NCBI RefSeq assembly: GCF_900142665.1
Contig: NZ_FRBR01000001.1
Location: 1,104,364 to 1,168,363, forward strand
Origin: Roseovarius pacificus
GTDB taxonomy: Bacteria; Pseudomonadota; Alphaproteobacteria; Rhodobacterales; Rhodobacteraceae
DNA: 64,000 nucleotides
Direction of reading: 5' to 3'
Shown here: one piece after another, positions 1 through 7,008 of the stretch
Numbering within the stretch: position 1 is the stretch's first letter
Layout: each line of letters opens with the position of its first letter
The notes under the pieces: generated by a model
What the model was told of the DNA's origin: nothing
Databases searched by the model: none
The model's input: only the letters and a program-made list of their open reading frames with translations
Program-made: the position numbers and the translations under genes

Positions 1-2
1 GC

Positions 3-587
3 TTGACCACCAGAACAATCGAGAAAGTTGAAAGCGGGCGACACAATCCCAGCCTTCAGACCCTGAGAAGTATCGCCCGCGCGCTCAATTTCGACATGAG
101 AGTTTTTGACAAGCCAACACCAGAACAGGAAAATCGATTCACTGAAGAACTGAAGCGTTCATTGCGCAAGGTCGCCCTTGTTCCAACTTCGCCGATAAAA
201 ACCGCAAACGACTTTTATTGCCGAAACCAAGAGTGGGAAGGGTTTATGTTTGACGCTTCGGCTGTTGAAGCGAGCGATGCGCTGCAATTGACTGCGGAAA
301 TTTCGGACTGGATTACGGAACTTGATGGAATTTGGGACCTAAGCACCGCTGCGCAGAAACTCGAATACTCGACTAGCATTGCATCCCTATGTCGCGAGTT
401 GGAGGGACTGGGGTACGTGACGCAGTTTGGGAGTCTTCGCCAGCAGCATATGCATTACAAGGATTTGGTCACTTCGGTGTTGTTGCTAACATTTTTGCCG
501 AAAGGAACACATGACCGCGCCATGTACGCTTTCGTGACCTTGGAAGACCCATGGGAATTGCCTGAACAGGACCGACCGAAGATTTAA
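3..587 (+). CDS. XRE-family transcriptional regulator, N-terminus cut by window edge
   Basis: The frame is open from the first bases, and the visible start (IEKVESGRHNPSLQTLRSIA, then RALN) is the recognition helix and last helices of a Cro/C1-type helix-turn-helix, so the true start lies upstream of the window. After the half HTH come about 150 residues I do not recognise, with a winged-helix-like stretch (IWDLSTAAQKLEYSTSIASL). A role as repressor or regulator of the integrative element is likely from context, because it sits at the edge of phage-like genes. It is followed by a strong hairpin. Family assignment is good; the role is inferred. Confidence 0.7.
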   Translation: MTTRTIEKVESGRHNPSLQTLRSIARALNFDMRVFDKPTPEQENRFTEELKRSLRKVALVPTSPIKTANDFYCRNQEWEGFMFDASAVEASDALQLTAEISDWITELDGIWDLSTAAQKLEYSTSIASLCRELEGLGYVTQFGSLRQQHMHYKDLVTSVLLLTFLPKGTHDRAMYAFVTLEDPWELPEQDRPKI

Positions 588-600
588 AGTGCACTAGACC

Positions 601-635
601 GCCCGCACTGCGTCAATTCTATCGTTAGTGCGGGC
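601..635 (+). terminator. Hairpin after XRE gene
   Basis: A perfect 9-bp stem GCCCGCACT/AGTGCGGGC with a 17-nt loop lies 13 bases after the stop of the XRE gene. There is no T tract, so it may stabilise the mRNA end or work with Rho rather than act as an intrinsic terminator. Confidence 0.45.
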
Positions 636-702
636 AGCCTATATCTAGGTGAGTTAGCGTAATACTTCTACTGCCTGTTGTGGCGCTGGCCCCGTAGCGC
701 TA

Positions 703-1359
703 TTATGATTGATGATCCTTCTTTCTACGGGTGACGACATGGTCAAGGGCGACAAAGGCGGCAGCAGTTCCAGCGCCAATAGCAATTCCGGCAACCGTTC
801 CGGCGGCGGTAGCTCCGGTGGTGGCAAGCCCGCTTGGACAGGCAGCGGCGTAAGCAAAGGCGGAGCCTCCAGCCAAACAAATTCCGGTGGGAACCGCTCT
901 AAATAATGCCACCTCACTCCGCCGTAAGCGTGTGCTTTTCTGGGCATTCTGCGTTTCGTTGATTGTGATGGCGTCTAGCAATTCTTGGGCCTGTAGCTCG
1001 CAAAGCTCTGCCCAATCCTCACTTGTCTTAATGAAGCACTCTGCATCATCGAACTGACGGCTTTTTGGGGTGAGGATACCGCTTTCAACCCTCAGCGACA
1101 AAAGCACTGAAGAAAACAGATAGACAGCAATAAACAGACATGTCGCCAGCGCGCACCCGCTGACCAACAAAGGCAAGGCCAAGCTATCACCATGCTTGAA
1201 GAGATACCCGGCAAGCGCGATGAATGATGGCAGCGCAGCGGTTAACCAATACTTGGCCTTGGCGTCTATTTCCCGAAAGCTGGTTTCATGGAATTCCACC
1301 AGCCTCTGAAACTCAGCCTTTAGTTCACCGATCCGCTGAATTCGTTCTTCAACTGTCAT
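703..1359 (-). CDS. Membrane protein with SLATT-like layout, unknown function
   Basis: 218 residues. An amphipathic N-terminal helix (1-33) is followed by two close hydrophobic segments (about 37-54 and 62-88), a long soluble helical stretch (104-150), a third hydrophobic segment (154-173), a Gly/Ala-rich run to about 206 and a basic tail RRKKDHQS. Short helix, paired membrane segments, long cytoplasmic helix is the general layout of SLATT and related small membrane effectors of nucleotide-signalling defence systems. That likeness is structural only; no nucleotide sensor or cyclase is visible nearby, so a phage membrane protein of another kind is equally possible. It is read divergently from the recombinase across an operator-rich spacer. 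Its last 200 bases overlap a possible antisense gene. Confidence 0.6.
   Translation of the reverse strand: MTVEERIQRIGELKAEFQRLVEFHETSFREIDAKAKYWLTAALPSFIALAGYLFKHGDSLALPLLVSGCALATCLFIAVYLFSSVLLSLRVESGILTPKSRQFDDAECFIKTSEDWAELCELQAQELLDAITINETQNAQKSTRLRRSEVALFRAVPTGICLAGGSAFAYAAACPSGLATTGATAAGTVAGIAIGAGTAAAFVALDHVVTRRKKDHQS
739..906 (+). CDS. Possible small Gly/Ser-rich protein
   Basis: A 55-residue frame, MVKGDKGGSSSSANSNSG then a Gly/Ser/Asn-rich run with a single KPAW motif and a basic end. Small Gly/Ser-rich proteins with a central K-P-x-W are common hypothetical proteins in phages and islands. Against it: it lies wholly antisense to the C-terminus of the membrane protein gene, it has only a weak ribosome site (GGGTG), and the low complexity may simply mirror the Gly/Ala run on the other strand. 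An upstream in-frame ATG at 709 also exists. Confidence 0.3.
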   Translation: MVKGDKGGSSSSANSNSGNRSGGGSSGGGKPAWTGSGVSKGGASSQTNSGGNRSK

Positions 1360-1452
1360 GTATACCTTGTGGCCTGTTGATCAGACACGGTCAAGAAAAC
1401 CCCTTACAGCCGCCGTCTGCGCATTTACGCACAACACCCCGAAAAGTGTAAC

Positions 1453-1468
1453 ATTTGTATATACAAAT
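1453..1468. promoter_or_regulatory. Perfect 16-bp palindrome ATTTGTATATACAAAT, candidate operator
   Basis: The two 8-base arms ATTTGTAT and ATACAAAT abut without a spacer. It sits in the 240-bp divergent spacer between the membrane protein gene (start 1359, - strand) and the recombinase (start 1601, + strand), where a dimeric repressor could control both. The XRE protein of the same element is a natural candidate, but nothing in the sequence proves this. Confidence 0.5.
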
Positions 1469-1547
1469 GATATACGCAGAAATCGCCACAGAAACGCATT
1501 GTTTCCCGCTAACCTATTGATTCGACTCGCGAATCATGTCTTCGCGC

Positions 1548-1587
1548 TATACAAAATGGTGTATCAAATGACAGGCCGTTTTGTATA
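1548..1587. promoter_or_regulatory. Inverted pair TATACAAAA ... TTTTGTATA in front of the recombinase
   Basis: TATACAAAA (1548-1556) and its exact reverse complement TTTTGTATA (1579-1587) flank a related site (TGTATCAAAT, 1560-1569) and end 1 base before the Shine-Dalgarno AAGGAGG (1588-1594). The arms match the half-site of the palindrome at 1453-1468, so this is probably a second operator of the same regulator, or recombinase binding sites. A 14-base relative GCCGTTTTGTAYAA recurs at 2501-2514. Confidence 0.45.
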
Positions 1588-1600
1588 AGGAGGCAATCGC

Positions 1601-2281
1601 ATGAAAATCGTAAGCTACACCCGAGTTTCCACAGCGCGGCAGGGGGCCTCTGGGTTGGGCCTTGCGGGCCAGACAACCGCTATCGAAGCCTACGCAGCCG
1701 CTAACGCGGCCATCACTGTAGGGGCATTCACCGAAGTAGAATCCGGGCGAAATAACGACCGTCCAGAACTGGCAAAGGCTATGAAACTGGCGCGGGTGAC
1801 CGGGGCGGTGCTGGTCATAGCTCGACTCGACAGGCTAAGTAGAAGCGCCGCTTTTCTCCTTAGTTTACAGGAGTCTGGTGTTGATTTCGTATGCTGTGAC
1901 AACCCCCACGCCACGCCCCTTACCATCGGTGTTTTAGCCCTTGTCGCGCAGACCGAGGCAGAGGCGATCAGCGCACGTATCAAAGCAGCACTAGCCGCGA
2001 CAAAGGCAAAGGGAACCAAGCTAGGCAACCCCAACGGAGCCGCAGCCCTGCGCCGCGCAGGCAAGGGCAACACAGCGTCTGTGAAGGCCATTAAGGACCG
2101 CGCTAACGCGCGCGCTACTGACCTAGCCGACACACTGCTAGACCTCACTGAAAGCGGCTTTACAACGCTTCAACAGCAGGCAAATGAACTGAATCACCGG
2201 GGTATCAAGACAGCACGCGGCGGGCGCTGGCATGCATCCAGCGTGGCCAACCTGCGCAAGCGACTGAATAATGTGGCATAG
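1601..2281 (+). CDS. Serine recombinase (resolvase/invertase type)
   Basis: 226 residues. The N-terminal catalytic domain has the signature YTRVST with catalytic Ser10 and Arg8, and the second conserved block ARLDRLSRS (Asp77, Arg78, Arg81); a long E-helix runs from about 105 to 140. The C-terminus (ELNHRGIKTARGGRW, then a helix to the end) is the short 'recombinase' DNA-binding type seen in phage and island recombinases, much shorter than in large serine integrases. A strong AAGGAGG site 6 bases before ATG fixes the start. It probably moves or inverts DNA of the element. Insertion at a tRNA 3' end is more typical of tyrosine integrases, so another integrase may lie beyond the window. Confidence 0.93.
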   Translation: MKIVSYTRVSTARQGASGLGLAGQTTAIEAYAAANAAITVGAFTEVESGRNNDRPELAKAMKLARVTGAVLVIARLDRLSRSAAFLLSLQESGVDFVCCDNPHATPLTIGVLALVAQTEAEAISARIKAALAATKAKGTKLGNPNGAAALRRAGKGNTASVKAIKDRANARATDLADTLLDLTESGFTTLQQQANELNHRGIKTARGGRWHASSVANLRKRLNNVA

Positions 2282-2301
2282 CAGGTACGGCAGGCTGGTG
2301 A

Positions 2302-2319
2302 TGCCCCCGTTAGGGGGCA
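2302..2319 (+). terminator. Hairpin after the recombinase gene
   Basis: A 7-bp stem TGCCCCC/GGGGGCA with a GTTA loop lies 20 bases after the recombinase stop. There is no T run, so it is a weak or Rho-assisted terminator at best. Confidence 0.4.
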
Positions 2320-2349
2320 AAGAACCAATCATTTTCAACAACAATTTGC

Positions 2350-2379
2350 TTGACGAATCATCATTTTATCGTGTAAAAT
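2350..2379 (+). promoter_or_regulatory. Sigma-70-like promoter TTGACG - 18 - TAAAAT
   Basis: TTGACG (2350-2355) and TAAAAT (2374-2379) are 18 bases apart in an AT-rich patch within GC-rich DNA. Start of transcription would be near 2386, giving a leader of about 460 bases before the tape-measure gene. Confidence 0.5.
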
Positions 2380-2385
2380 CAATGC

Positions 2386-2845
2386 GATAGGGGGCTCCAA
2401 AGGGGGGTAACCCCGTACCCCATCGCGCGGCGTAGTAGCCGCGAGCGCGTTGTAGTGCAACTTGTTATGCACTTTTCATACAACCTGCCTGCAACTTCCA
2501 GCCGTTTTGTACAACTTTAGGGGTCCCACCCGCGACCCCCACCCCCCACCATTTGAATCGCAAATCGCCCTCCAAAAATGAAATCTTTGGGCGAAATATA
2601 GTTGCAGTGCATTTCGCGCGGTACGGGAAATCCCGTAACCCAAAACAGCCGATAGCTGCGCCACCCACCGCCTGACCGTTCCCGGTTTGTTCTTAGGCGT
2701 TTTCGCGCATCCGTGGTATTCTAGACCTACTCCAGTCAGTGCGCATTTTGCGCCAACTCCGGCGAAGTTTGCGGGCGATTTGCCTGCCACTGGTCACCCG
2801 CAAACTTCGCCACCCTTTCCAACATGCAGGCAAGAAGGAAGACCT
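2386..2845 (+). other. Long structured leader or non-coding stretch, no convincing gene
   Basis: No frame here looks like a protein on either strand. Visible structures are GGGG-TAA-CCCC near 2403, a 6-bp stem GGGGTC/GACCCC (2520-2525 with 2534-2539), a palindrome TACGGGA-AA-TCCCGTA (2622-2637) and the 15-bp inverted repeat at 2761-2811. The stretch could be an mRNA leader of the tape-measure gene or a separate small RNA of the element. Confidence 0.4.
2761..2811. repeat. Perfect 15-bp inverted repeat, 21-base loop
   Basis: GGCGAAGTTTGCGGG (2761-2775) is matched exactly by CCCGCAAACTTCGCC (2797-2811). The right arm ends 34 bases before the tape-measure start codon. As RNA it would form a very stable stem next to the ribosome site (AAGAAGGAAG); as DNA it could be a binding site. 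Confidence 0.75.
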
Positions 2846-5800
2846 ATGGCAGAGACACACGAGCTACGCCTAAAAATAGACGCCGGTGCCGCAGAGTCCG
2901 GCGCAAAGAAATTCCGGGGCGCTATCGCCAGCGTCCGCAAAGCGGTGAATGACCTAGAGCGCGACACAAGCGGGGCTTTCACCAGCCTCAAGAGCCTCCC
3001 AAAAGTTGACGTGTCCGGGCTGAAAGCAGCCACGGCAGAGGCAAATCGCCTGTCAAAAGCCACCGCCGCCAGCGGGAACGCCAGCGACCGCGCCGCCGAA
3101 AACATCCGCAAGCTGGCCCTCCAATCTGCGAACGCTCTTCGAGTCAGTTCTGACCAAGCGAGCCGCCTTCGCGATAGACTCCTGAGTGTCGGCGATACCG
3201 CCGGTCTCGCCAAGCTGGAAGCCGGACTCGCCCGCCTTCGCACATCCTTGACGAATGCCACCAGCGGCCTAGACGTCCAAGAGTCGCGCAGTCAGTACAG
3301 TACGCTGGCCAGCGAGCTAAACCGGACCGCACGTGAAAGCGAAAGACTCCGGGCTGAGACCATTTCAGCAGCGCAGGCACAAGAGACCGCCGCTAACGCG
3401 GCCCGCACCCGCACAGAAGCATTGCAGCGCTTGCGTGCCGCCCACGACCCCCTTTTCGCGAATTCACAGCGCTATGAGCAAAGTTTGCGTGAGATTCAGC
3501 AGCTAGAAGACGCGGGCGTAATGAGCGCCCAGCGTGCCGCGCAGGCACGCGAACAGGCTAGTCAGACGCTTATGGCCGCGTCAGCGGCGAATACCCGATA
3601 CGCCAAGACCGCCACCGTATCCAGCATGCACACAGCCAACATGGCCGCGCAGTTCAATGACATCGGCGTGATGCTAGCCGCCGGTCAGTCGCCCCTATTG
3701 CTCGCCGTTCAACAGGGCACGCAGGTATCGCAGGTTCTGAACATGATGGGCAATCGCGCATCAATTCTGGCCACGCTGAAAAGCGGATTCCTGTCCATGG
3801 TCAGCCCCGTGTCTCTGGTAACCGTGGGAGTCATCGCCCTAGGTGCGGCCATTATCCAGCATATCGGTAGCGCGATCCCCCCGACCGTGACTTTCAAGGA
3901 CGCGATGGAAGACCTGAATGAATCCATCAGCAATGCCAGCAACGCCGCATCAAAAACAGATAGCTACGCCGCCCTTCGCGATGAATATGGCGCTGTGACA
4001 ACCGAGGTGCTGCGCCTAATCGAAGTGCAAAAACAGCTTGCCCAAATCGACGCCCTTTCCGATCTTCGCGCCGCCCGAGATTCACTATCCGGCGAAAGCT
4101 TCGAAATCGGGTGGCTGAAATCACTTGCTGGATATGCCGACACCGCAGCGGGGCGCGCGCGCAGACTCCGGGACGAACTAGACCTAACAAAGGAAGCTGC
4201 AACCACATTGGAATCCTTGTGGTCCCGGTCGCGTGCGACGAACAACGCTGAGGAACTTGCCGACCTTTATGCGCAGATGCGCGAAACCATCATCGATTCC
4301 GTTGGCGGCGTCGAAAACCTCACCGGCGCGCAAGGGGAGCACGTTCGCAAGCTGACAGAAGCTGAGGATGCCGCGCGCCGCACGTCTGGTGCAATCGGCG
4401 GGGCCGTGGACCAGACGTATGCATGGGCCGGGGCAATGGCGGGCGTCCGAATGGAAATCGCCGCCATTCTTTCCAGTCTCGCCAGTATCGGTGGCGGTGT
4501 CCTTTCCAACGCGGCCCGGGCCTCAGAATTGACGGCCCTGAATGCGGGCAAAAACGTGCGAGCCGCCGCCGTGGAGCGCGAACGCTTCATGTTCAATCAA
4601 AAAATGGCCGCGAAAGAGATGCAGGCCAATGCAACCGGCGGAGTCGCGGGATGGGCGCAGAAACAGCTAATCGACGCAGAACGGCATCAGTTCAACGAGG
4701 GGCTTAGGTTGGATGCCCAGCTTGATGCGGCGAGGGAAGCGGCACGTAAGGCGGCGAAATCATCCAGCAAGGGTGGGGGCGGGTCCCGCAAGGCCGCGCT
4801 GACCGAGGAACAGAAGGCCACCGAAGAGCTAACCAAGAGCCTCAAAGATCGCCTCAATAGCTTGCAGGAAGAGCGAATTGAACTCGATCTAGTCGCGTCC
4901 GGTCAGTTCGAGACCGCCGAAGGCGCGCGCGCTATGGCTGAAGCGATGGTCGCAGGAGGGGGCGCGGTAGACAAAACTACGGCGGCAATGATCCGCCAGA
5001 TCGACGCCGCCGCCAAGCTGAATGAAGAACTGAAAAGAGTCAGCGAAGACCCCGTCAAGAAATGGCGGGAGTCCGTGCCCACTTGGAAGGACGCCGCCAC
5101 CGAAATCGAGATGGGGGCAATCAATCACGTGCGCGATGCCCTTTCAGAGATGATCCAGACAGGCAAGTTCGATATTGAATCCTTGGGCGAGGCCATTCTT
5201 GGTACCGTCGCCGATATCGTCGCTGACAAGGCGACAAAAGAGCTGCACACCCTGCTTGGCGGGGCAGACCGCGAAAACGGCGGACTTTTCGGGGGCCTGT
5301 TCGGTGGCTTCAAGTCTATCGGCGATCCTGAGACCCCCAATATCACCGGCGGGGAAGGTGCAGGCGTGGCACAGGGCGGCGCGCAGGCGGCGCAGGCCAT
5401 ATCCAGCGGTATGATTCAAGCAGGTCAGCAAGTATCGCAGCAGATCAACGCAGCCATGACTCAGGGCGGACAGCAAGCCGGTCAGCAGGCCCGTATGGGC
5501 CATGTGCAGGGCGGACAGTCGGCGGCGAATGCCACCCGCGCCGCAGGCATGCAGCACGGTCAGCAAGTCCGATCCGCCACAATGACCAGCGGTCAGCAGC
5601 ACGCGACAAAAGTTAAAACGGCTATTGAAACCGGGGGCCAGCAACACGCCCAGATGATCCGTGGCGCGTCCGCCAGTGGTGGCGGTGGTGGTGGACTCCT
5701 GTCCGGCCTCTTCGGTGGCGACGGAATTGGCGGCATTTTGTCCATGGCGGTAGGGGCCTTCGCCGAAGGGGGCATGTCAAACAGCCCAGTCGGCATGGCG

Positions 5801-6094
5801 ACTGCGCCGATCAGCGCCTTCCGGCACGCGCCCCACTTCTCAGCAGGTACGCCGAACACGTCTGGTATCCCTGCGATTCTGCACGACAATGAGGCCGTAG
5901 TAAATTTGACCAAGGGCCGGAAGATACCTGTAGAACTGAACGGCGACCCCGCTACGGGCGCAGGCGGCGGCGTGGTCAATAACTTTAACTGGAACGTCAC
6001 CAGCCCCGACGCGGACAGCTTCCGTAGGTCGCAAAAGCAACTTGCATCCGATGCATTCAGCGCCAGCCGCCGCGCAGCAGCGGCAAACGAATAG
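2846..6094 (+). CDS. Phage tail tape-measure protein
   Basis: 1082 residues. The start is ATG 2846 behind AAGAAGGAAG; an upstream in-frame ATG at 2687 lacks a ribosome site and would add 53 unlikely residues. Residues 1-265 are Ala/Arg/Glu-rich helical coiled coil. Residues 269-300 (QFNDIGVMLAAGQSPLLLAV) are the conserved block of tape-measure proteins of siphovirus type, followed by a hydrophobic segment (about 318-345). Residues about 859-940 hold GQQ-centred repeats spaced 15 and 11 residues. The C-terminal GIPAILHDNEAVVNL block is also typical. In phages this protein sets tail length and is delivered with DNA. Here no tail tube, chaperone or tip gene is present, which is odd for this family. 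Confidence 0.93.
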   Translation: MAETHELRLKIDAGAAESGAKKFRGAIASVRKAVNDLERDTSGAFTSLKSLPKVDVSGLKAATAEANRLSKATAASGNASDRAAENIRKLALQSANALRVSSDQASRLRDRLLSVGDTAGLAKLEAGLARLRTSLTNATSGLDVQESRSQYSTLASELNRTARESERLRAETISAAQAQETAANAARTRTEALQRLRAAHDPLFANSQRYEQSLREIQQLEDAGVMSAQRAAQAREQASQTLMAASAANTRYAKTATVSSMHTANMAAQFNDIGVMLAAGQSPLLLAVQQGTQVSQVLNMMGNRASILATLKSGFLSMVSPVSLVTVGVIALGAAIIQHIGSAIPPTVTFKDAMEDLNESISNASNAASKTDSYAALRDEYGAVTTEVLRLIEVQKQLAQIDALSDLRAARDSLSGESFEIGWLKSLAGYADTAAGRARRLRDELDLTKEAATTLESLWSRSRATNNAEELADLYAQMRETIIDSVGGVENLTGAQGEHVRKLTEAEDAARRTSGAIGGAVDQTYAWAGAMAGVRMEIAAILSSLASIGGGVLSNAARASELTALNAGKNVRAAAVERERFMFNQKMAAKEMQANATGGVAGWAQKQLIDAERHQFNEGLRLDAQLDAAREAARKAAKSSSKGGGGSRKAALTEEQKATEELTKSLKDRLNSLQEERIELDLVASGQFETAEGARAMAEAMVAGGGAVDKTTAAMIRQIDAAAKLNEELKRVSEDPVKKWRESVPTWKDAATEIEMGAINHVRDALSEMIQTGKFDIESLGEAILGTVADIVADKATKELHTLLGGADRENGGLFGGLFGGFKSIGDPETPNITGGEGAGVAQGGAQAAQAISSGMIQAGQQVSQQINAAMTQGGQQAGQQARMGHVQGGQSAANATRAAGMQHGQQVRSATMTSGQQHATKVKTAIETGGQQHAQMIRGASASGGGGGGLLSGLFGGDGIGGILSMAVGAFAEGGMSNSPVGMATAPISAFRHAPHFSAGTPNTSGIPAILHDNEAVVNLTKGRKIPVELNGDPATGAGGGVVNNFNWNVTSPDADSFRRSQKQLASDAFSASRRAAAANE

Positions 6095-6107
6095 GAGGCC
6101 AAACAAA

Positions 6108-6338
6108 ATGGCATATAAATCACCACCAGCGCCGCACCCTCTGGGCATGCATCGCCCAACTATCGAAGAGCGGCGGCGCGAGCTTGGGCTAACGCCCTCA
6201 GGGTTCAAGGAAGGCGGGGGCGATCTAGCCGGAGCGGAAAAGGAAGCAATGGAACGGGAACTGCTAATGCGGGCTGACGCGAATTTGCCCGAGGGACTCG
6301 GCGGTGCCGGGGCATCAACGGACGATGACCCCCGCTAA
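6108..6338 (+). CDS. Small hypothetical protein downstream of tape measure
   Basis: 76 residues, Pro-rich at the N-terminus (MAYKSPPAPHPLGMHRPT), then a charged helix (IEERRRELGL, AEKEAMERELLMRADANL) and an acidic end. The Shine-Dalgarno AGGAGG overlaps the tape-measure stop codon (6092-6094), so the two genes are translationally linked. Its stop codon lies in the loop of the hairpin CCCGC-TAAC-GCGGG. I recognise no family; linkage suggests a partner or chaperone-like role with the tape-measure protein, which is only inference. Confidence 0.7.
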   Translation: MAYKSPPAPHPLGMHRPTIEERRRELGLTPSGFKEGGGDLAGAEKEAMERELLMRADANLPEGLGGAGASTDDDPR

Positions 6339-6347
6339 CGCGGGCAA

Positions 6348-6566
6348 TTAGAAAAATCGAATATAGGTCATTGTGAGTCCCACCAGCGCTATCAACGTCC
6401 CGATGACCCATTTCCACTCACGCCCGAGAAACCCGACCACTACGTGCGCAGCGCGTGACGTCCAGTGCCGATGCGTGAATCCTCCGATGATAACGACTCC
6501 ACTATCGTGATCATTCCTATAGGGCACATACGTACCCTTCCACCACGATCTAATCCGTCCCCGCAT
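6348..6566 (-). CDS. Small hypothetical membrane protein
   Basis: 72 residues ending in one hydrophobic segment (WKWVIGTLIALVGLTMTYIRFF, about 51-72); the N-terminal half is basic and aromatic and probably cytoplasmic. AAGGTGAGG stands just before the ATG, and the gene starts 14 bases after the stop of the small gene upstream, so the two form a short - strand operon facing the tape-measure gene. No family recognised; a small holin- or immunity-type membrane protein would fit the setting but is not shown. Confidence 0.6.
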   Translation of the reverse strand: MRGRIRSWWKGTYVPYRNDHDSGVVIIGGFTHRHWTSRAAHVVVGFLGREWKWVIGTLIALVGLTMTYIRFF

Positions 6567-6580
6567 GCCTCACCTTACAG

Positions 6581-6736
6581 TCATTCGGCAACGTAACGCG
6601 CTACCGCCTCAAGTGCTTCTAGCTTGTCCGCCAGTAGATCGTCACCCCCGCTAACGCGGGGGATTTCCCGCATTAGCGGATAAACTGAGTCGCGCAGTCC
6701 ACCCTTGCCATTCGTTTTTTGCCATGCTTTTGCCAT
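6581..6736 (-). CDS. Small hypothetical protein (51 aa)
   Basis: MAKAWQKTNGKGGLRDSVYP then a helical acidic end (DDLLADKLEALEAVARYVAE). Too short to classify. The start codon lies in a tandem 11-bp repeat (TTTTGCCATGC twice on the + strand, 6717-6738), so the first codons are themselves repeated. A TTTTGTAT motif like those in front of the recombinase lies upstream at about 6770. It leads the two-gene - strand operon with the 72-aa membrane protein. Confidence 0.55.
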   Translation of the reverse strand: MAKAWQKTNGKGGLRDSVYPLMREIPRVSGGDDLLADKLEALEAVARYVAE

Positions 6737-6854
6737 GCTAAGGATGTGTGAAAAGCAAAAAATGCATACAAAATGGCACATAACGCCAAATTCAGCTTCA
6801 AGCCGAATTTCACCGTAACTACCTTGTTTTCAATGGGTTTTTCTGGGTTTTTGA

Positions 6855-6929
6855 TGGTGCCCGGGGGCGGAATCGAACCACCGACACGAGGATTTTCAAT
6901 CCACTGCTCTACCCCTGAGCTACCCGGGC
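6855..6929 (-). tRNA. tRNA-Phe (GAA)
   Basis: On the - strand a complete cloverleaf reads from 6929 to 6855: acceptor GCCCGGG paired with CCCGGGC, D-arm AGCTCAGGGGTAGAGC, anticodon loop TTGAAAA giving anticodon GAA, T-arm with GGTTCGATTCC, discriminator A and encoded CCA (6855-6857). It lies downstream of yacG in the same direction. Its 3' end faces the phage-like element. Confidence 0.95.
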
Positions 6930-7008
6930 ACGGGGAACGCGTTTGCGTTCGGGTGGGCGTGTCTTAGGCGAGCGCGGGCGGGGTGTCCAGAGGGATCATT
7001 CAATTTTT

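Larger units (their letters stand above)
1697..6662 (+). repeat. Element-specific hairpin motif with core GCTAACGC (six copies)
   Basis: The 8-mer GCTAACGC, always flanked by complementary arms so that TAAC forms the loop, occurs on the + strand at 1697-1710, 2100-2111, 3389-3402, 6186-6197, 6331-6344 and 6645-6662. Arms differ (GCCGC/GCGGC, GGGC/GCCC, CCCCCGC/GCGGGGG), so pairing is conserved rather than sequence. Copies fall in different reading frames and in non-coding or antisense positions. A variant CCGCATTAGCGG lies at 6668-6679. I found no exact copy in the remaining 57 kb by eye. Confidence 0.6.
1..6800. mobile_element. Phage-like integrative element, right part, beside tRNA-Phe
   Basis: This stretch has gene content unlike the rest of the window: a cut-off XRE regulator, a membrane protein, a serine recombinase, a lone phage tail tape-measure protein and tiny orphan genes, separated by long non-coding spacers. 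It ends against the 3' end of a tRNA-Phe gene at 6855, a classic insertion point. The left end lies outside the window, so neither size nor att duplication can be seen. No capsid, portal, terminase or other tail gene is visible. The right boundary (about 6740-6855) is an inference. A degraded prophage, a phage satellite or a phage-derived island are all possible. Confidence 0.7.

Noticed and set aside
2476..2790. 104-residue - strand frame before the tape-measure gene
   Set aside because: No ribosome site, odd composition, and it includes the left arm of the inverted repeat; treated as non-coding.
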